A DNA stretch of 64,000 bases from Microthyrium microscopicum (GCA_010405405.1 MU004237.1:2119345-2183344); one strand, 5' to 3'; shown: positions 42,658 to 55,466, counted from the stretch's first letter. The notes: generated from the sequence alone by a model not told the origin. Program-made: numbers and translations.

Positions 42658-43712
42658 GGTTGTGGTGGTTGAGATCTTGAGGATTGTATGGAGTGGAAGT
42701 TGTGGAGCTTGGAAAGCTGGGAGAATGGATGCTCAAGGGTTTTAAACAGCAGGAATCAGGCTCAGAGGAGCCCAGAGGCAGCGACACACTACAAATAAGA
42801 TGAACAGAGTGTAAGAGGTGGGAGCTGAAGTATGTCTAACGTGTTGAGAGGAGATGTTTTGGTCTTGGTCTGGTTGGTGTTTGTCGATGGACCAGGACAT
42901 CTACGGAAGCGCATTGCGGCCTACCCGGCAACATCATCAAATCCGAAAATACAATATCGAATATGCACATTTTGAGCACTTCAGAGCCTTCTTATATCAC
43001 ACCTAAGCGTTTTTAAAGGTTTCTGAATTGGCTATATTACAGGGCAAAGTAAGGGCTTTCATCAGAATATTCAAAATCTAATTTTTATATTATTGTTATC
43101 TCTTAGTTTAGCAGTAATATCGCTAAGTTAGTAAAGATGTTGCTAAAATAAGAAGACGGTAGCTAAATAGTAGAGGTGTAGCTAGCTTAGCGAGGCAAGC
43201 CACTAGCCTAGTAGGATTACCACTAAATTAGTAGGAAGAATATTCTCCCCTTAACTTCTAAAATATGCCTTTACCGAAAAGTGATTTCTATCCCATAGCT
43301 ACAATATAGTTAACATTATTAACCAAAAGTGCTTCAAAATTATTTTCAAAGAAGCCAAAAGAAAGCCAAGACTTTAGGCTTTACAACAATGTATTAAAAA
43401 TAATTAAAATGTACGTCTTAGGGGTGTAACGATGTTGTTCGTATAGCCCCATTATGTGCTGGTTTTTGGTTTTCGGTTTTCCTCGATGTTGCCGGGTAGG
43501 CCGCAATGCGCTTCCGTAGACATCCCCGCAAATCTGTCTCCAGCCGATTCTCTCCACCGCTATCTCACCTTCATCATCATTTCATCTCAAAGATCAGTTC
43601 GTTGTTGGATTTGTTTCATGCTGTTGGGAACAAAGCCTTTTATTGACTACATTTATTCTACAAATCATACTGCGTCCCAGAAAGCTTGCTTTACGCAGTG
43701 ACAACCTCAGTA
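42658..43712. other. Intergenic with a TIR element
   Basis: APQ12-like gene promoter, a short TIR element (42901-43519) and the 3' flank of the aldo-keto reductase. No gene is seen. Confidence 0.55.
42901..43519. mobile_element. Non-autonomous TIR element with AT-rich interior
   Basis: The 619-bp element has near-identical terminal inverted repeats of about 35 bp (CTACGGAAGCGCATTGCGGC then CTACCCGGCAACATC at both ends, inverted). ACAT flanks both ends (42897-42900, 43520-43523). Because the ends begin CTA, a TA target site one base inside is an alternative reading. The interior (43080-43400) is AT-rich with scattered GCTAA/TTAGC motifs and no readable protein, which fits RIP or simple decay. 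It differs from both the Fot1-like element and the MITE family in this window. Confidence 0.78.
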
Positions 43713-44968
43713 TCACCAGTTTTGGGGGTTCCAGGGCTGCAACCATGAGCATCACAGCTGTCACTTGGCCTCCATTATACTTGCAATAATCATTCAGAAT
43801 GCCTATCAGATTATTGTTAGCCTTGCTCAAGAACGCACTATCCTCAAGCCAACTCACCCTGAAGTAAGGATTGCAGACAGCCTTGACCTTTGCCCAAGCA
43901 TCATCCAATGCCTTCAGGATATCATCAGGCAGAGGGCCCTTCTCAAAGTTCGTCAAGTTCTCCTCCAGCTGCTTTGTGCTGCTCGCTCCAATGATGACGG
44001 CATCTTCATACTTCGCGTTGAGCTTGGAATGATGCATCATCCATCGCAGAGCCACTTCAGCTTCAGTGAGACCATCATGCTTCTTGATCGCGTCCCGGAT
44101 GATATCGAGCCCATCAAAGTACTCGTCCTTCCAGTATCGTCCACGATAGTTTTGCCCTTGATTCCGCTTGGGATCGAAACGACTTCCTGCCTCAACTTCC
44201 GTTGTATCGCGGTGATATCGGTCTGTCAAGAATCCTCCTGCCACTGGGTTGAAAGCGTAGAATGCGATTCCGTAGTGTCGAAGACATGGGAACAGTTCAA
44301 GCTCTGCCGCTCGTTGGATCCTATACACCGTTAGTAGTTGACACAGGTCCCAGGCAGCGCAACTTACGCATTGTACACTCCCTGGTAAGCAGTCGGCTTG
44401 ATCCATCCATTCTTGTCCGCAATCTCACACATCTGCGCAACCTCCCATGCAGCATAGTTACTAATGCCAAATCTCCTGAACTTGCCTTCCTTGTGCAAGT
44501 TGTTGATCTCACGCAGCGTAGTTTCATATGGCGTCGAGCGATCCGGCGCATGCAAATACCACATGTCCACCTTGTCTGTCTTGAGCGCCTCCAGACTCAT
44601 CTTCAGGCCTTGCCTCAGATGCTCTGGGCTATGAGTAGTCTGCACGCCTTCGCCCAGACCAATATTGGCGCGTGGAGACAGCTTAGTCTCCATAACGATG
44701 CCGCGGTCTTGCCATTTGAGTTCGCCTAGGTACTCCTCTGAGCTACCACCGCCGTAGACACGGGCAGTGTCGAGCTCTGTGTGTCCATATTTGCGAAATA
44801 CATCGAGGATTGCTCCAGCATCGTCTAGAGAGTGGACTCGTGCCTGTTCCGCGCCTTCAAAGGGTCAGTAGAGCTCGTCAATGGGTACAGGTTTGATGTA
44901 CCTTCCTTGCCCAACGTCATGGCACCAAACACAATCTTCACCGCAGTTTTGGGCGCTTGTCCAGCCAT
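43713..44968 (-). CDS. Aldo-keto reductase, aflatoxin-aldehyde-reductase (AKR7) type
   Basis: Exons 44968-44902, 44854-44368, 44320-43858 and probably 43736-43713 join in phase to give about 346 residues. The enzyme reduces aldehydes with NADPH in the cytosol. The catalytic set is visible: the Asp in ELDTARVYGGG, the Tyr in the same segment, the Lys in VMETK and the His in MWYLHAPD. The NADPH-binding GASSTKQLEENL segment lies near the C-terminus. GGFLTDRYHRD and RWMMHHSKL fit the AKR7 group. The last exon (eight codons after a 121-bp intron) is uncertain: the conserved protein ends near VCNPYFR, and a read-through frame continues to 43594. Detoxification is the family role; this gene's substrate is unknown. 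Confidence 0.85.
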
Positions 44969-45495
44969 GATGATTCAATGGTACAATTCAAAGGTTTGTT
45001 TGATAAATGTGAAGTATCTTCACGTCAATTCCTCACGACAATCACGCGTCACCCTACTACTTATATACCCCACAGTGAAGGCGGGGCTTGTACATCGTTT
45101 CATATCCGCAATCGGGTATAAAACGGCGCAACTAAAAGCTCTGTATTGACCAGTTGGTAAGCGAGGCTTCCATTCCCAACGGAGTTAAAGATATGTGCAA
45201 AGCCGTTTCAACGACGATCTTTAATTGACAGACCGGCGTTCTCATATAACCGGTATCGCAACGCGCGGAGTTGGACTATTTTTGGGGATAACAGGGATAG
45301 CTTCAGTTCCAAGACCAGGCACATGGAAACAACGGCACGATTGTTTAGAGGTTCGCGGCCCGCAAGCAGGGTGGGGCAAGGAGTGGGCATATTGATATGA
45401 CGCCTGGCCTAATATATATTTTGTCCATTGCTGGTTTGCTAGGGATAATGCTACGTCAATCGCTATCATCATGCAAGCCAATGGCTTGTGGAATC
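44969..45495. other. Intergenic, no gene seen
   Basis: Promoter of the aldo-keto reductase and 3' flank of MON2. Only short frames. Confidence 0.5.
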
Positions 45496-48400
45496 TCATA
45501 GCCCATCTAAACCCATTTCCCTGCCCAGTGTGTCCATCCATCTGACCAGTTCGCTCTTAACCTCCGCTGGCCCAGATCGCACGCCCGCCGCTTTGACGAC
45601 CAGCGGAAATAGTCTGACCAAATGTGATCCACTGCCAGCCACAGGACTTGTACCCACCGGCGGTATTGCTGCCTCCTCACATTTGAGTTTGCCCAACTCG
45701 CGCAACATCGTCACTAGTTCGCGCTGCAGAGACGCAGACATTGGCAATTGGCCGCGTAGAGGCTGGTCCGCGATGTATGCACGCAGCGGCAGCGCGGCGC
45801 GAAGAATGGCGTAGGGCGCTGCTGCTTTGGCGAGCTTGACCTGCGAAGTTGGTGAGTCCTGTGCGGCGAGCAGACTGATCAGGGTGTGGAAGCAAAAATA
45901 TGCCATGGCCTGGCGCGGACACGGAGGTGCGTCAAAGGTGCGGCCGTAGCGTATCGTGTAGAGATCTTTCAGGGGCTCGGAGCTTAAGTCTGGAAGGTCG
46001 TAGGGGTCGCTGTCGTGGATGAGTGAGGCGGTAAAGAGGGAGCGTGTGTATGTGCGACGAAGGGTATCATGCAAGACAGGAGAGTTTATGGCGGGTGTGA
46101 TAAGGGCGGTTATCTTGCGTAAGGATGTGATGTCGAATGCTTCATCGTCTGAGATCGTGGTGGAAGAGACAGTTGCAGTGTCCAGATGCTCAGCGTGGGC
46201 GATGTTGTGGGCGATATTGACGATTGGCTCCCATAATTTGCGCAGAGTTGTTGGCTCCAGTTGGTGAGCGAACATCTGGGGAAGCGCGCTATCTAGTATT
46301 GAGATGGATGCTGAAGTGGCTTTTCTCCAGAACTGGGGACTTCGACCTTGTCGCGACCAGTGATATTTTAGTGCAATAACTTTTTCCAGGTTGTGTAGGA
46401 GGAGGTACATGGTGTCAGATTTGAGTATCTCAGACCATGCAATGGGCTCTTTAAGCAGCTTTTCCAGTACAGCCATCGAAGCCTTGCTCAGAGCAATGAA
46501 CGTAATGCCAGTCTGCTTTTCTCCAGCATCGATCTCGAATGGTAATCCAATGAAGCGTGCTAAGAGTGCCACAACATCATTAGTACTGCCATTCAGATCG
46601 AGCCGAAGCATTCGAACAGCATCTATGATTTTCTTCTGTAAAGCGGTTGGAGAATCCAGGTCACTACTATACGAGGGGCTTTCAGACTCTCGAAGACAAA
46701 ACTCGAGATTCTTGACAATGTTCGTAGTGTCTTTTGAGGATATTTTGTCCCGTCGCAAGTTATATATAGTGACAAGTGAAGCTGCATATGCTTCGAATGC
46801 GGGAACGTTGGAAGCCTGTGGCAATGCGACTGGAGCCGATTTGGGAGGTACACAATTTTCCCAGATTGAAAATACTCTTGCAGTGCAGCTCTCTGGGAAG
46901 GATGAGGTTGAGGCTTTGGAAAGTATTGTTTCGAGAGTGAGAAAGATGCTTGCAGTGAGCTCATGGAGGCCATGAGAGAGGTAATCAGTGAGTGAGTCCA
47001 TGAAATGGTCCCAGATCTTGGGAAAGTCCGGAATCTCCAGTAGCTTATCGAGATAGGAAGCCATTAAGGTGCTCAAAGATTCAAGTATGACTTTAGAAGT
47101 GCTGATTTTGGCAACCAAGGCTTCGACGGTCTCTTCACTTTGATCCCAACCATCTGCTGCCTGAAAGGTGGTGTATGCTTCGACATCAATGGAGACCATG
47201 GAAAATAACACCGAGTAGAAGCAGAGTTTCCACACAGCTGGCGATAGATCGTCTCCATGGTTATCAAATATCCGAATAGTAGTGTGGACAGTGGTATTTC
47301 GAACCTCGTGACGATTGTCTCCTACGAGATCGGAAAGTTTCTTGAGCAAGTATAGCCATACTACTGCGTCCGTGGATATACCAGAGGGTGTTTCAGACAG
47401 TGCTGTAGCATTTGCAATTTTGAATGTTGGGTCTTTGGCGATCTTGTCTAAGGAATCAAGAGGAAGTTTGCCGTACAAAAAATCGGAAACATTCCAAAAG
47501 AGAGTGGTAGTCTAGATATTGTATTAGTGACAGGTTTGCAAATAGTGAAAGTTCTTACGGTCAAGGCTATATTAAGATCTTGCTCTTGAGAATTGAAATT
47601 GTAAAGAAGGTCGACCAGTGCTGCTGCATCTTTTTCCAAACTCGAAGATAAAAAGTCTGAACAGATGAGCTGCAAAGATCCAAATGCTGATCGCCCAAGG
47701 GAGACAGAAATCAGTTTTGCCCGATGTATGGATGTCTCTTCCGGTTTCGTTGAGGCAGGAAAGAAGCTGCTTTGGATAATATCGAAAACGGCACCCCATC
47801 CGTCAACCAAGCTCTCGCCTGCATGCTCCAGGAAACTTCTCAAGGCATCGAGAACAATAGTATGAGCTTCAATGGTAGTCTCATCGGAAACACTACCATC
47901 TGACTTGGCACTGTTCTGCTTGAAATGGATTGCTACTGAGCGTAAGGGTGCTAGAGCTCTCGCGTAGACTTTCGTTGCGTCTACGCCATCTTCGTTCATG
48001 GGCGTTGCAATGCTGTCAAGCGACAACTTCCTGATAAGATCGATCGCAAGCAGCCTAGCAGTAGTTGGAACACTTTGATCTGCGGCCATTACGACTAGCT
48101 CGTCGAGCAATATATTCCAACCGTTCTGAGCATCGTCGTCGCTACTGATGAATCGCTCAAGATTTAACGTTGCCAACTCTCGGAGCTTGGTCAGGGTGAA
48201 AAGAAAGTCATGATCTTGTACGCCGGTCTTGACTGATAATCCAGAGAAACTGGCGATTCTACGCGTATGTCTTGGAGTTTCAGGTGGAGATCCTGGGTAT
48301 GCTGAAGACTGTGTAGCGGATTCTTGACGAACTAGTCCATACAGTGCTTTGAGAACAAAAACAAAAGCAGGGTTGGACAACTCGGCAGTACTTTCAAGAA

Positions 48401-50642
48401 GCCTAGAGGCTGCAGCCTGTACAGCAGCCACCTCCGAGCCGATCTGCTGCGCTGTATTTGGCTCGGACAAATTTGGAGTTTGAGCGCCCGAAACACTACG
48501 GTACAGTTTTCCACCAGAAGTCGCCAGAACCCGATCAGCTTGCTGCAAGGTTTCGAACACTATTCTCCAAGAAGTCTCCAGGGTTGGCCCAAGAGCAATG
48601 GCAAGATTGAGGAGTGCTCTCAAGCATAGAAGATTCCGTACATTCAGAACCACTTCGCCCGAATCAATTGATTGTCTTCGCCGTTCAGGAAGAAAGCTGC
48701 TAGCTTGATTAACGATATTATCAACTCCCAAAAAGCCGGTGGCGTTTCTTAACAGTGACGGGGTTTGAGGAGGTTGTGATCCTGCTGAAGCGATTCCTGC
48801 AGTGAGAATATTCGGTGGCATTGCGTTCTTGCCCAATGTTGTCAAGAATGCGTCTCGCGGAACCGTCATTTGCAGAATACCAGCAACTTGCGTATATTTC
48901 TGGAATGACCTAACCAGAGCTCGGTAATTTTCGGCATCCAGCGCGGCATGAAAGAAAGTGGAATAAGTCGCAAGAATTGCATGCCAGGTCTTATCGATCA
49001 AGTCCGCTGCTGCTTTGATATGTTGAAAGGCAGGATGGTCTGTAAGGTCCATGGGATTGACAGAATTTGATTTCTTCCGTAGATGTCTTGCTTTTGGTGT
49101 TTCTGGATCCAAATTCGCAGCGTCCACTTCGCTCAATTTTTCAGCTTCATCGTCTTTAGAGGCCTTTCCTCGTCTTCTTAACTTCTCGTTACCAACCATG
49201 GTCAATGGCAAAATGAACTTTGCGAGGCTCTCAGCCAGATTGTTTAGAGAAACGAGAACCAGTCCATATATGTATGTTTCTGGCGAGCTAGGTGGCTCTG
49301 TCTTGTCCAACTGCTCAATGCATGGAGTTCGAACAGCATTGAACTGTGTACTAATTCCAGGTACAGCAGACGTGGGTACACCTGCAGAACCTCCTGTTGA
49401 CATAAGAGTATCTTGGTTGTCACCACTCTCACGTTGGAAATAATGACCAATGGGGACGGAGGATTGTTGTCCTAGGCCAATAAGTGCAGGCTTTTCGGTT
49501 GCAAGTCGAACAAATGATGCCAGACAGTCAGAAATAATGGGCTTTTGATCCTTTCCTCCGTGGAACTTTTGATATATATCCAAGACAAGGCTCGCATCCG
49601 TGTAGATTTCTCGAAAAACTTCCATACATAGAATTCTTTTCCATGGAGCAGTACCATCTTGATCGAGTCCATGGTTGAGCCATTGCAAAATTGTTTCTGT
49701 ATCTTCTGGGAATAAAGCTAGATGATTTTTGATTATCAAGTAGAGTAGTCGCATAACCCTGACTGTAACCGGAAACACCGACTTCTCAGAGAAGCTTTTG
49801 ATAAGATAGGGAATAAGCAGTGATTTCACGAGATGGGCTTGTTCTGGATGAGTGTTGATTGCTTCTGGATAGCTGGTAAATATTGACTCAATCAGCTCCA
49901 ATAGAGCCGGCTCGGAAGTTGCAGAGAAACGGACATAATGAGGTTTGTCGCCTCCAACTAGAGCACACAAATCATGAAAGATTCTGTACGCATCAAAAGC
50001 TACTGTGCGTACGGCCAGTTTGCCGTCTTCAACTTGAACTTCTGAAGATGTGGGGATTTCCAAGGCTCGACCTTGAGTCTGTTAGTTTATTCACATCAGA
50101 TGCTTTGGTAACTTACGGTCCTCAGATGCTAACTTCTCGTAAAGTGAAGCAAACAATTGCTGTAGTGTCGCTGCTGCTGTGCCACTAACGGCTGGTGTCT
50201 TGGATGATTGCAATGTCGAGCATATCTGAATAACAGTGAAAAATGAGGCACCGTTGATCTGGTCTGCATAATTCTGCAGTAATGAAGGCAAAGTCTGAAG
50301 GATCTTGAGCTGGATATCAAGACCTAAGTTTGTACACTCCGTTATGGCGTCGAGGACATCTTTCAGTCTTGCTTTGGGAAGTGCATGAGCAGCTGTAAGC
50401 CTCTGCAGGCATGCCATTCCAGTAGCGGCATACTTGGAGTTTTTGGAACTACACGCAATCAGAAATGGTGCTATAAATTGTGATCTTCTTGAAAGATCAG
50501 CCGCAATTTGTTGCTCTGATGTATTTGGCAGAACTTTAAGCTCCTGTAGAGATGTCTCTGCGGCATTCCGAAGGTCTTGATTCTTTCGCTTGCTGTCCTG
50601 TATGAGGGTAGTAAGTTCTGAGGCAAGAATTTGAGAAGTCAT
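45496..50642 (-). CDS. MON2: MON2 endosome/trans-Golgi trafficking protein
   Basis: Three exons (50642-50117, 50071-47559, 47511-45496) join in phase with introns of 45 and 47 bp to give 1684 residues, the expected size for MON2. MON2 is a scaffold related to Sec7 Arf-GEFs but without a Sec7 domain; with Dop1 and Neo1 it works at endosomes and the trans-Golgi. The N-terminus (LASELTTLIQDSKRKNQDLR and FIAPFLIACSSKNSKYAATG) is the DCB dimerisation domain. The next block (AFDAYRIFHDLCALVGGDKP, HLVKSLLIPYLIKSFSEKS) is the HUS-type region typical of the BIG/MON2 group. The rest is alpha-helical repeat (armadillo/HEAT-like). It is the longest gene in the window and is transcribed divergently from MMS2. 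Confidence 0.92.
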
Positions 50643-51193
50643 GCTTCAGTCTTCCAACTCTTTCAGTTTGACATCAACAATCCAGGCTAGGTATCGTGGT
50701 AGCTTTTTCGGCAAGCAGAGACCTGGACGCGCACGAGGCTACACGACAGACATGACAACTGGTCTTTTGATATTAGTGGTAGGCGCGGTTCATTTGGTAA
50801 ACCGCGTCGAATGCTGCTGACAGTTAGTGACTCTGAGAGCAATTGGGTCATGAAGTACTCTTCGATTGTTCGTAGAGTCAATATGTCGCATGTCGACGAT
50901 TTCCATGGTGTTGTAAAGCAGATGGAGTTGATTCATACTAACGTCGGATGCACCTTCCGTTTACAGCCGCTGTCGCGTGGTGTTTGCTTTTTGGTGGCTC
51001 CTTCCTTTTGAGGCCGCCCATTTGGCCTTATCCTCAGTCGTTCCTTCCTTGTCATCTTTGGGTAATCACTCGCCCGACCAGTTTCAGTTCTCCTTCAGCC
51101 TTCAAGTCTCACACAGCACCCTTCTCCGCTGGAATTCTCCAAGTTGTTGACAGTTCTGACTGGCAGCTATTCTCCTCATCGAATCCCATAATC
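50643..51193. promoter_or_regulatory. Divergent promoter between MON2 and MMS2
   Basis: A 551-bp spacer serves two start codons facing away from each other. It is pyrimidine-rich on the plus strand close to MMS2. No specific site is recognised. Confidence 0.5.
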
Positions 51194-51814
51194 ATGTCCG
51201 CCAAAGTTCCCCGCAATTTCCGGTTACTGGAAGAGTTGGAAAAGGGCGAGAAAGGCCTTGGCGCTGGCAAGTCTTGTCTATAAACACTCCAGAAAGTCAT
51301 GCTAATTACTCCTCAGATGCATGCTCCTATGGCTTGGAAGATGGTGACGATTTGCTCATGACGAACTGGAACGGCACCATCCTCGGACCTCCCCACGTAC
51401 GACCCTCAACTCGGCCTCTCACTCCTCACATTTACAAGGCTGACATGTTCGTAGAGCAGCTACGAGAATCGCATATACAGCTTGAAGATCAGCTGCGGTC
51501 CAAACTATCCTGATACTCCTCCTGAAGTCAGCTTCGTCACGCGCGTCAACATACCATGCGTTGACAAGAACGGTCGTGTTAGTAGATGGCCGGCTGGGTG
51601 ATATACATTGCTAAGATCCGATCTAGGTTGATCCAACCAAACTTCCATGTCTTGTACAATGGAAGCGGGAGTTCACAATGGAGACCATCCTGATTGAGCT
51701 TCGAAGGTACGATACCAGAACTCCTAAAGCACAGCCCGCTCACTCGACCCCAGGTACATGGCCCTACCACAGAATAAGAAACTCCCACAGCCTGCCGAAG
51801 GCACTTCCTACTAA
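51194..51814 (+). CDS. MMS2: Ubiquitin-conjugating enzyme variant Mms2/Uev1
   Basis: Five small exons (51194-51266, 51317-51396, 51455-51577, 51627-51706, 51754-51814) join in phase to give 138 residues, the exact family size. The protein reads MSAKVPRNFRLLEELEKGEK, then CSYGLEDGDDLLMTNWNGTI, PPEVSFVTRVNIPCVDKNGR, and ends QPAEGTSY. Mms2 is an E2-like protein without the catalytic cysteine; it pairs with Ubc13 to build Lys63-linked ubiquitin chains in error-free DNA damage tolerance. No single exon exceeds 123 bp, so the gene is invisible as a long open frame. Intron 1 (51267-51316) starts with GC (GCAAGT) instead of GT and needs this GC-AG splice to keep frame. Confidence 0.95.
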
Positions 51815-52599
51815 AAGCGATGAGTTCAATCATCTCTCACTTATCCAGCATCGATACCAATGAGCGTTTGCATTGATTACAAATGCTTCTGCACATATTG
51901 GGGCGTAGACGTGGAAGCTCCGGCCTCTATGGTGTCTCAAATACAATCGCTTTGAGACAAACGCCTGGATGGATCTTACGGAGAACCAATATCCAATTGC
52001 TACCGGGGTCAATTTGTGGAATGACTACAAGAAGAGCTCTGAGAAGAGCACGACTGCGATGTTTATGTGCTATGATATCCATTCACACTGCTTAGCATAC
52101 CTAAACTAAATGTATATCTACATGAGCGTTTTCAACTCTAGGTTTAATCGAGTTCTACAAGCTGAAAGGTGCGGACATATCGAGAGTTGACTTACTCTAC
52201 TCCACCCCATAGTGAGCCATTGAGAAGGCAACGGGTACAAAAGCTTCTAAGCCTCCATATGATGACGAATAATGAACCAGAACGAGTCTAGGGAGTAACA
52301 GCATTATTGATTGCGCCTCATTGCGTTTGCACAACAACAGCGAATGGTTCAATCTCTTTTTAAAGTCACGATGTGTGATGCACCTGCGCCTGCAGTGAGA
52401 GCGACTTGTGGCTTTGCAAGGCAAGCACTTTCATTTGGGGGCCATCTCAACAACTCTTGGTGGGGCAATTGTTGAGCTTCATCTTCCCACTTTTTGTCCT
52501 TTAAGCTCTCACATCGCTGTCAGCTTCTATTTCTCCCATCCCTTTTCGTTGAATTCCGTGATTGACCTTCCAGAGCTAGAATCTTGACTGGTCGGCAAC
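51815..52599. other. Intergenic, no gene seen
   Basis: Between MMS2 and the HET-C gene, both on the plus strand. The last 150 bp is pyrimidine-rich, as expected for a promoter. Confidence 0.5.
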
Positions 52600-55055
52600 A
52601 TGGCGTTCTCCAAATTCACCCTCTTCCTTCTCGTCGCCCTCACCGTCTTGATCCTCCTCCCCGCGCCAGTATCCGCCTTTGGTGCTGGAAACATTGCCTC
52701 AATCTCCAAAATCGAAGGACGAAATTGGCGTCATGGAGATATCGAAGATACACTAGAAAAGATTGCATTCATTGCTGGTCGGAAGTTCTCCTCTAAGCTC
52801 ATCAAAAGAGTCTACTTTGGCAATTGGCTTCGCGACTATTCACAGGCAGTCGATGTTGGAAGTCTGAAGGGTGTCCAGAAAGATGCTATTCGGATCATTG
52901 TCTGGGTTCTTGCATTTATGAGCTTTGGCTATGCTACTGAAGAGTTTGAAGTCACCGAAGATCGACTTGGGTGCGTAGTCTACCGAATAAGTTATGGATA
53001 TCCTTCTAATCGGGGGTCAGAACGTATCAAGCTCATGAGCATATTGATAATCCAAAAGGCTATCGTGAGTTTTGCAACAACTGCTTGGATATTGATTACT
53101 AAAGTTCCCAAGCCGATGATGCCCAGAAATACGACCCACGCCTTCGGCCACCTGTGCGCCCTGAGGAAATCGCTATTGATATCAATACAGGTTTGTTCAT
53201 GGATATGATGGCGTGTGAAGCTTATTCTAAAGAATGCCAGGCATGAAAAACTACATCTCCAACGAAAGTGGCGGCTGGGCAACGAGCTCTGATTACATCA
53301 AATGGAGTATCACCCGCTCCATACATTTCGGAAGACTCTATACAAGCGGACCGAATAAAGGACGCGACTCGGACCTATATGAAGCCTTGAGATGTCTTGG
53401 ACAAGCTCTTCATACATGTGAGGACTTTTCAGCCCATTCGAACTATACTGAACTAGCACTTCGCGAGATGGGCTACCACAATGTCTTCGCACATGTTGGC
53501 ACGGGCACTGAGATCACCGTACGAGGAAAGAGAATATTTCCTCTCACTACCGGGACGTTTGGAGGGCTCGACTTTGTGATATCTGTTCTTGGAGAAGCCG
53601 GTGATCATATGGCCCAATCAGAAGTTGATGAAGTCAATACCGCTTTGTACGATGCTGTTGCTCAAAACAAAAAGTCGACCGGACCAGGGAGTCTCGAGGG
53701 CCTCACTGGTGTTTTGTCCAAAGTTCCAGGTACCGACGGTCTGATAAATGAGGCTCGTCAGCTACAACAAGAGTCGGACAGCCAAGCTCAATTCAATACG
53801 AGTCGTGCAGCACCCACCCAAGCACAATCTTTCCAAGGTCCTCCTGGATCTACTGGAGGACCACCAGGCCCCGGTATTCCAGGAATGACAATGGATCCAC
53901 AACAAGTGATCGCAAAGATCTACCCCATACTAGTTTTCAGGTCAGTGACTCTGAACTACTTGAGCCCCACAGCAATGGGCTAGTAATCGCATTTACTAAT
54001 TCCACTTCAGAGACAAAGTAGTTCGTGCCGTATCTGACATAATATCGAAGGTACCCGGTCTAGAATCACTTCTCGAAACCATCTCAGAGCGTATCACAAT
54101 GTTCGTAATGGCTTTAATCGCCCCGTTTGTCCAACCCATAATCAAGGCTGTCACCGCATCCTTGAAGACGGGAAATAATGCCGTAATTGAAAGCTCAAAT
54201 GCCACTCAGTACGAAGTCTGGAACGACGCTCGATGCTCCGACCCCACCCACTCCATGCTGAGTAAAGACCATTTCTCTAACATACTCAACGAGCCCGCCG
54301 GCAAAATCGCGTCGGAAGTCGTCTCATACGTCGCTCCACGAGTCGTCTATGGGTGGGAGCATCCCGACGTACCTGTGCACGAAATCACCGACGATGTCGT
54401 TCGCGTATTCCACCACCCGGCACTCCGTGATCAAAACATAGATGTTCACCGCCGAATGTACTCTGTTGTTGAGACTTGGGCGCGCGCCTATCAGGGAGAT
54501 CTCAATAATGTGCTCGGCTCTGAAAGCGTCAAGCAAGGCCGCAACCATGTTGGCGGACAAAACCCACATACCCATGGTGCAGCGGGCACAAGCTCTCATT
54601 CAAAAGTTTCGAATTCGCCGTTTGAGATGTTCAACAAGAAGCGTGATATGGGCTTTGCGGATGACATGGGCGACTCGGGCTATGGTTCTGGTGCGACTTC
54701 ACAGTATGGAGGCCAGCAACAGCAGCAGTATGGCGGTCAGCAGGAAGGTTATGGTTCAGGATATCCCCAACAACAGCAGCAAGGCTATGGCGGGTGAGTT
54801 ACAGCAGACGCATTGGTCTTGGAGAGTTGCAATGCTAACAGACTTCGCAGTCAACCTGCCTATGGCGCGCCACAGCAGCAAAATGATCCGTATGCTTATA
54901 GCATAGGCACGAGCTATGAGTCTGGCGACTACGATGGATATCAACAGCGTCCTGGACAACAGGGTCAAGGTCAATATGGCGGACAACAGCAACAACCTCC
55001 ACCGGGTGGATATCCTGGCCAACAAGGACCTCCGTATGGTGGAAACTATCGGTAG
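52600..55055 (+). CDS. het-C: HET-C heterokaryon-incompatibility family protein
   Basis: Six exons (52600-52970, 53021-53064, 53113-53190, 53241-53940, 54011-54793, 54851-55055) join in phase to give 726 residues. After a signal peptide (residues 1-26) comes FGAGNIASISKIEGRNWRHG, the start of the HET-C family. Next are RVYFGNWLRDYSQAVDVGSL, GMKNYISNE after the third intron, and CLGQALHTCEDFSAHSNYTE. The fold resembles phospholipase C-like zinc proteins: His and Asp residues in HTCEDFSAHSN would bind metal. The tail from about residue 590 is rich in Gly, Gln, Tyr and Pro (QYGGQQQQQYGG, GYGSGYPQQQQQ). In Neurospora, allelic differences in het-c cause vegetative incompatibility. Whether this copy is polymorphic cannot be seen here. 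Confidence 0.93.
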
Positions 55056-55466
55056 TTTAGGACTCGGTGGGGAAAATTGATGATGGATGATTATCTGTAG
55101 AAAGGCTGGTCTCAGTCGCTGGGGCATGTGTTGTAGCCAGATATGTTGTTCTGGGTAATTCAGATTGCACGTCCAGTGCTTCTACCATTACATCCATCGC
55201 AGTCCTTGCTCTCTTGTTGTGAACAAGTCTACTTTCGCGATAGCTCGTAATCCAGAGTTTTCCGGCTTCCTTGTCTCGTTTGAAACAGTGACAACGAGCA
55301 GCAGCTTATTTATAATTCCCTGAAGTTGTCCATGTCCAGCTCCACATCCACCACCCACGCATAACATAACATAACATTTCATATCAACACATTAATCATT
55401 ATTCCCTCACACGCCACAGCTCTCAACCTAATCCCAATTAGCACATCTCCTCTTCAACAAGTCTCG
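55056..55466. other. Intergenic between convergent genes
   Basis: Shared 3' region of the HET-C and elongin C genes. It contains a short ATAACATAACATAAC tract near 55360-55375. Confidence 0.5.

Noticed and set aside
43594-43712. Read-through C-terminus of the aldo-keto reductase
   Set aside because: The frame leaves the conserved domain at a canonical GTGAGT donor; the extra sequence has no similarity to the family.
3954-45000. A secondary-metabolite cluster (FAD oxidase, two MFS carriers, aldo-keto reductase)
   Set aside because: The genes are spread over 40 kb among unrelated and housekeeping genes, with no polyketide, peptide or terpene synthase.
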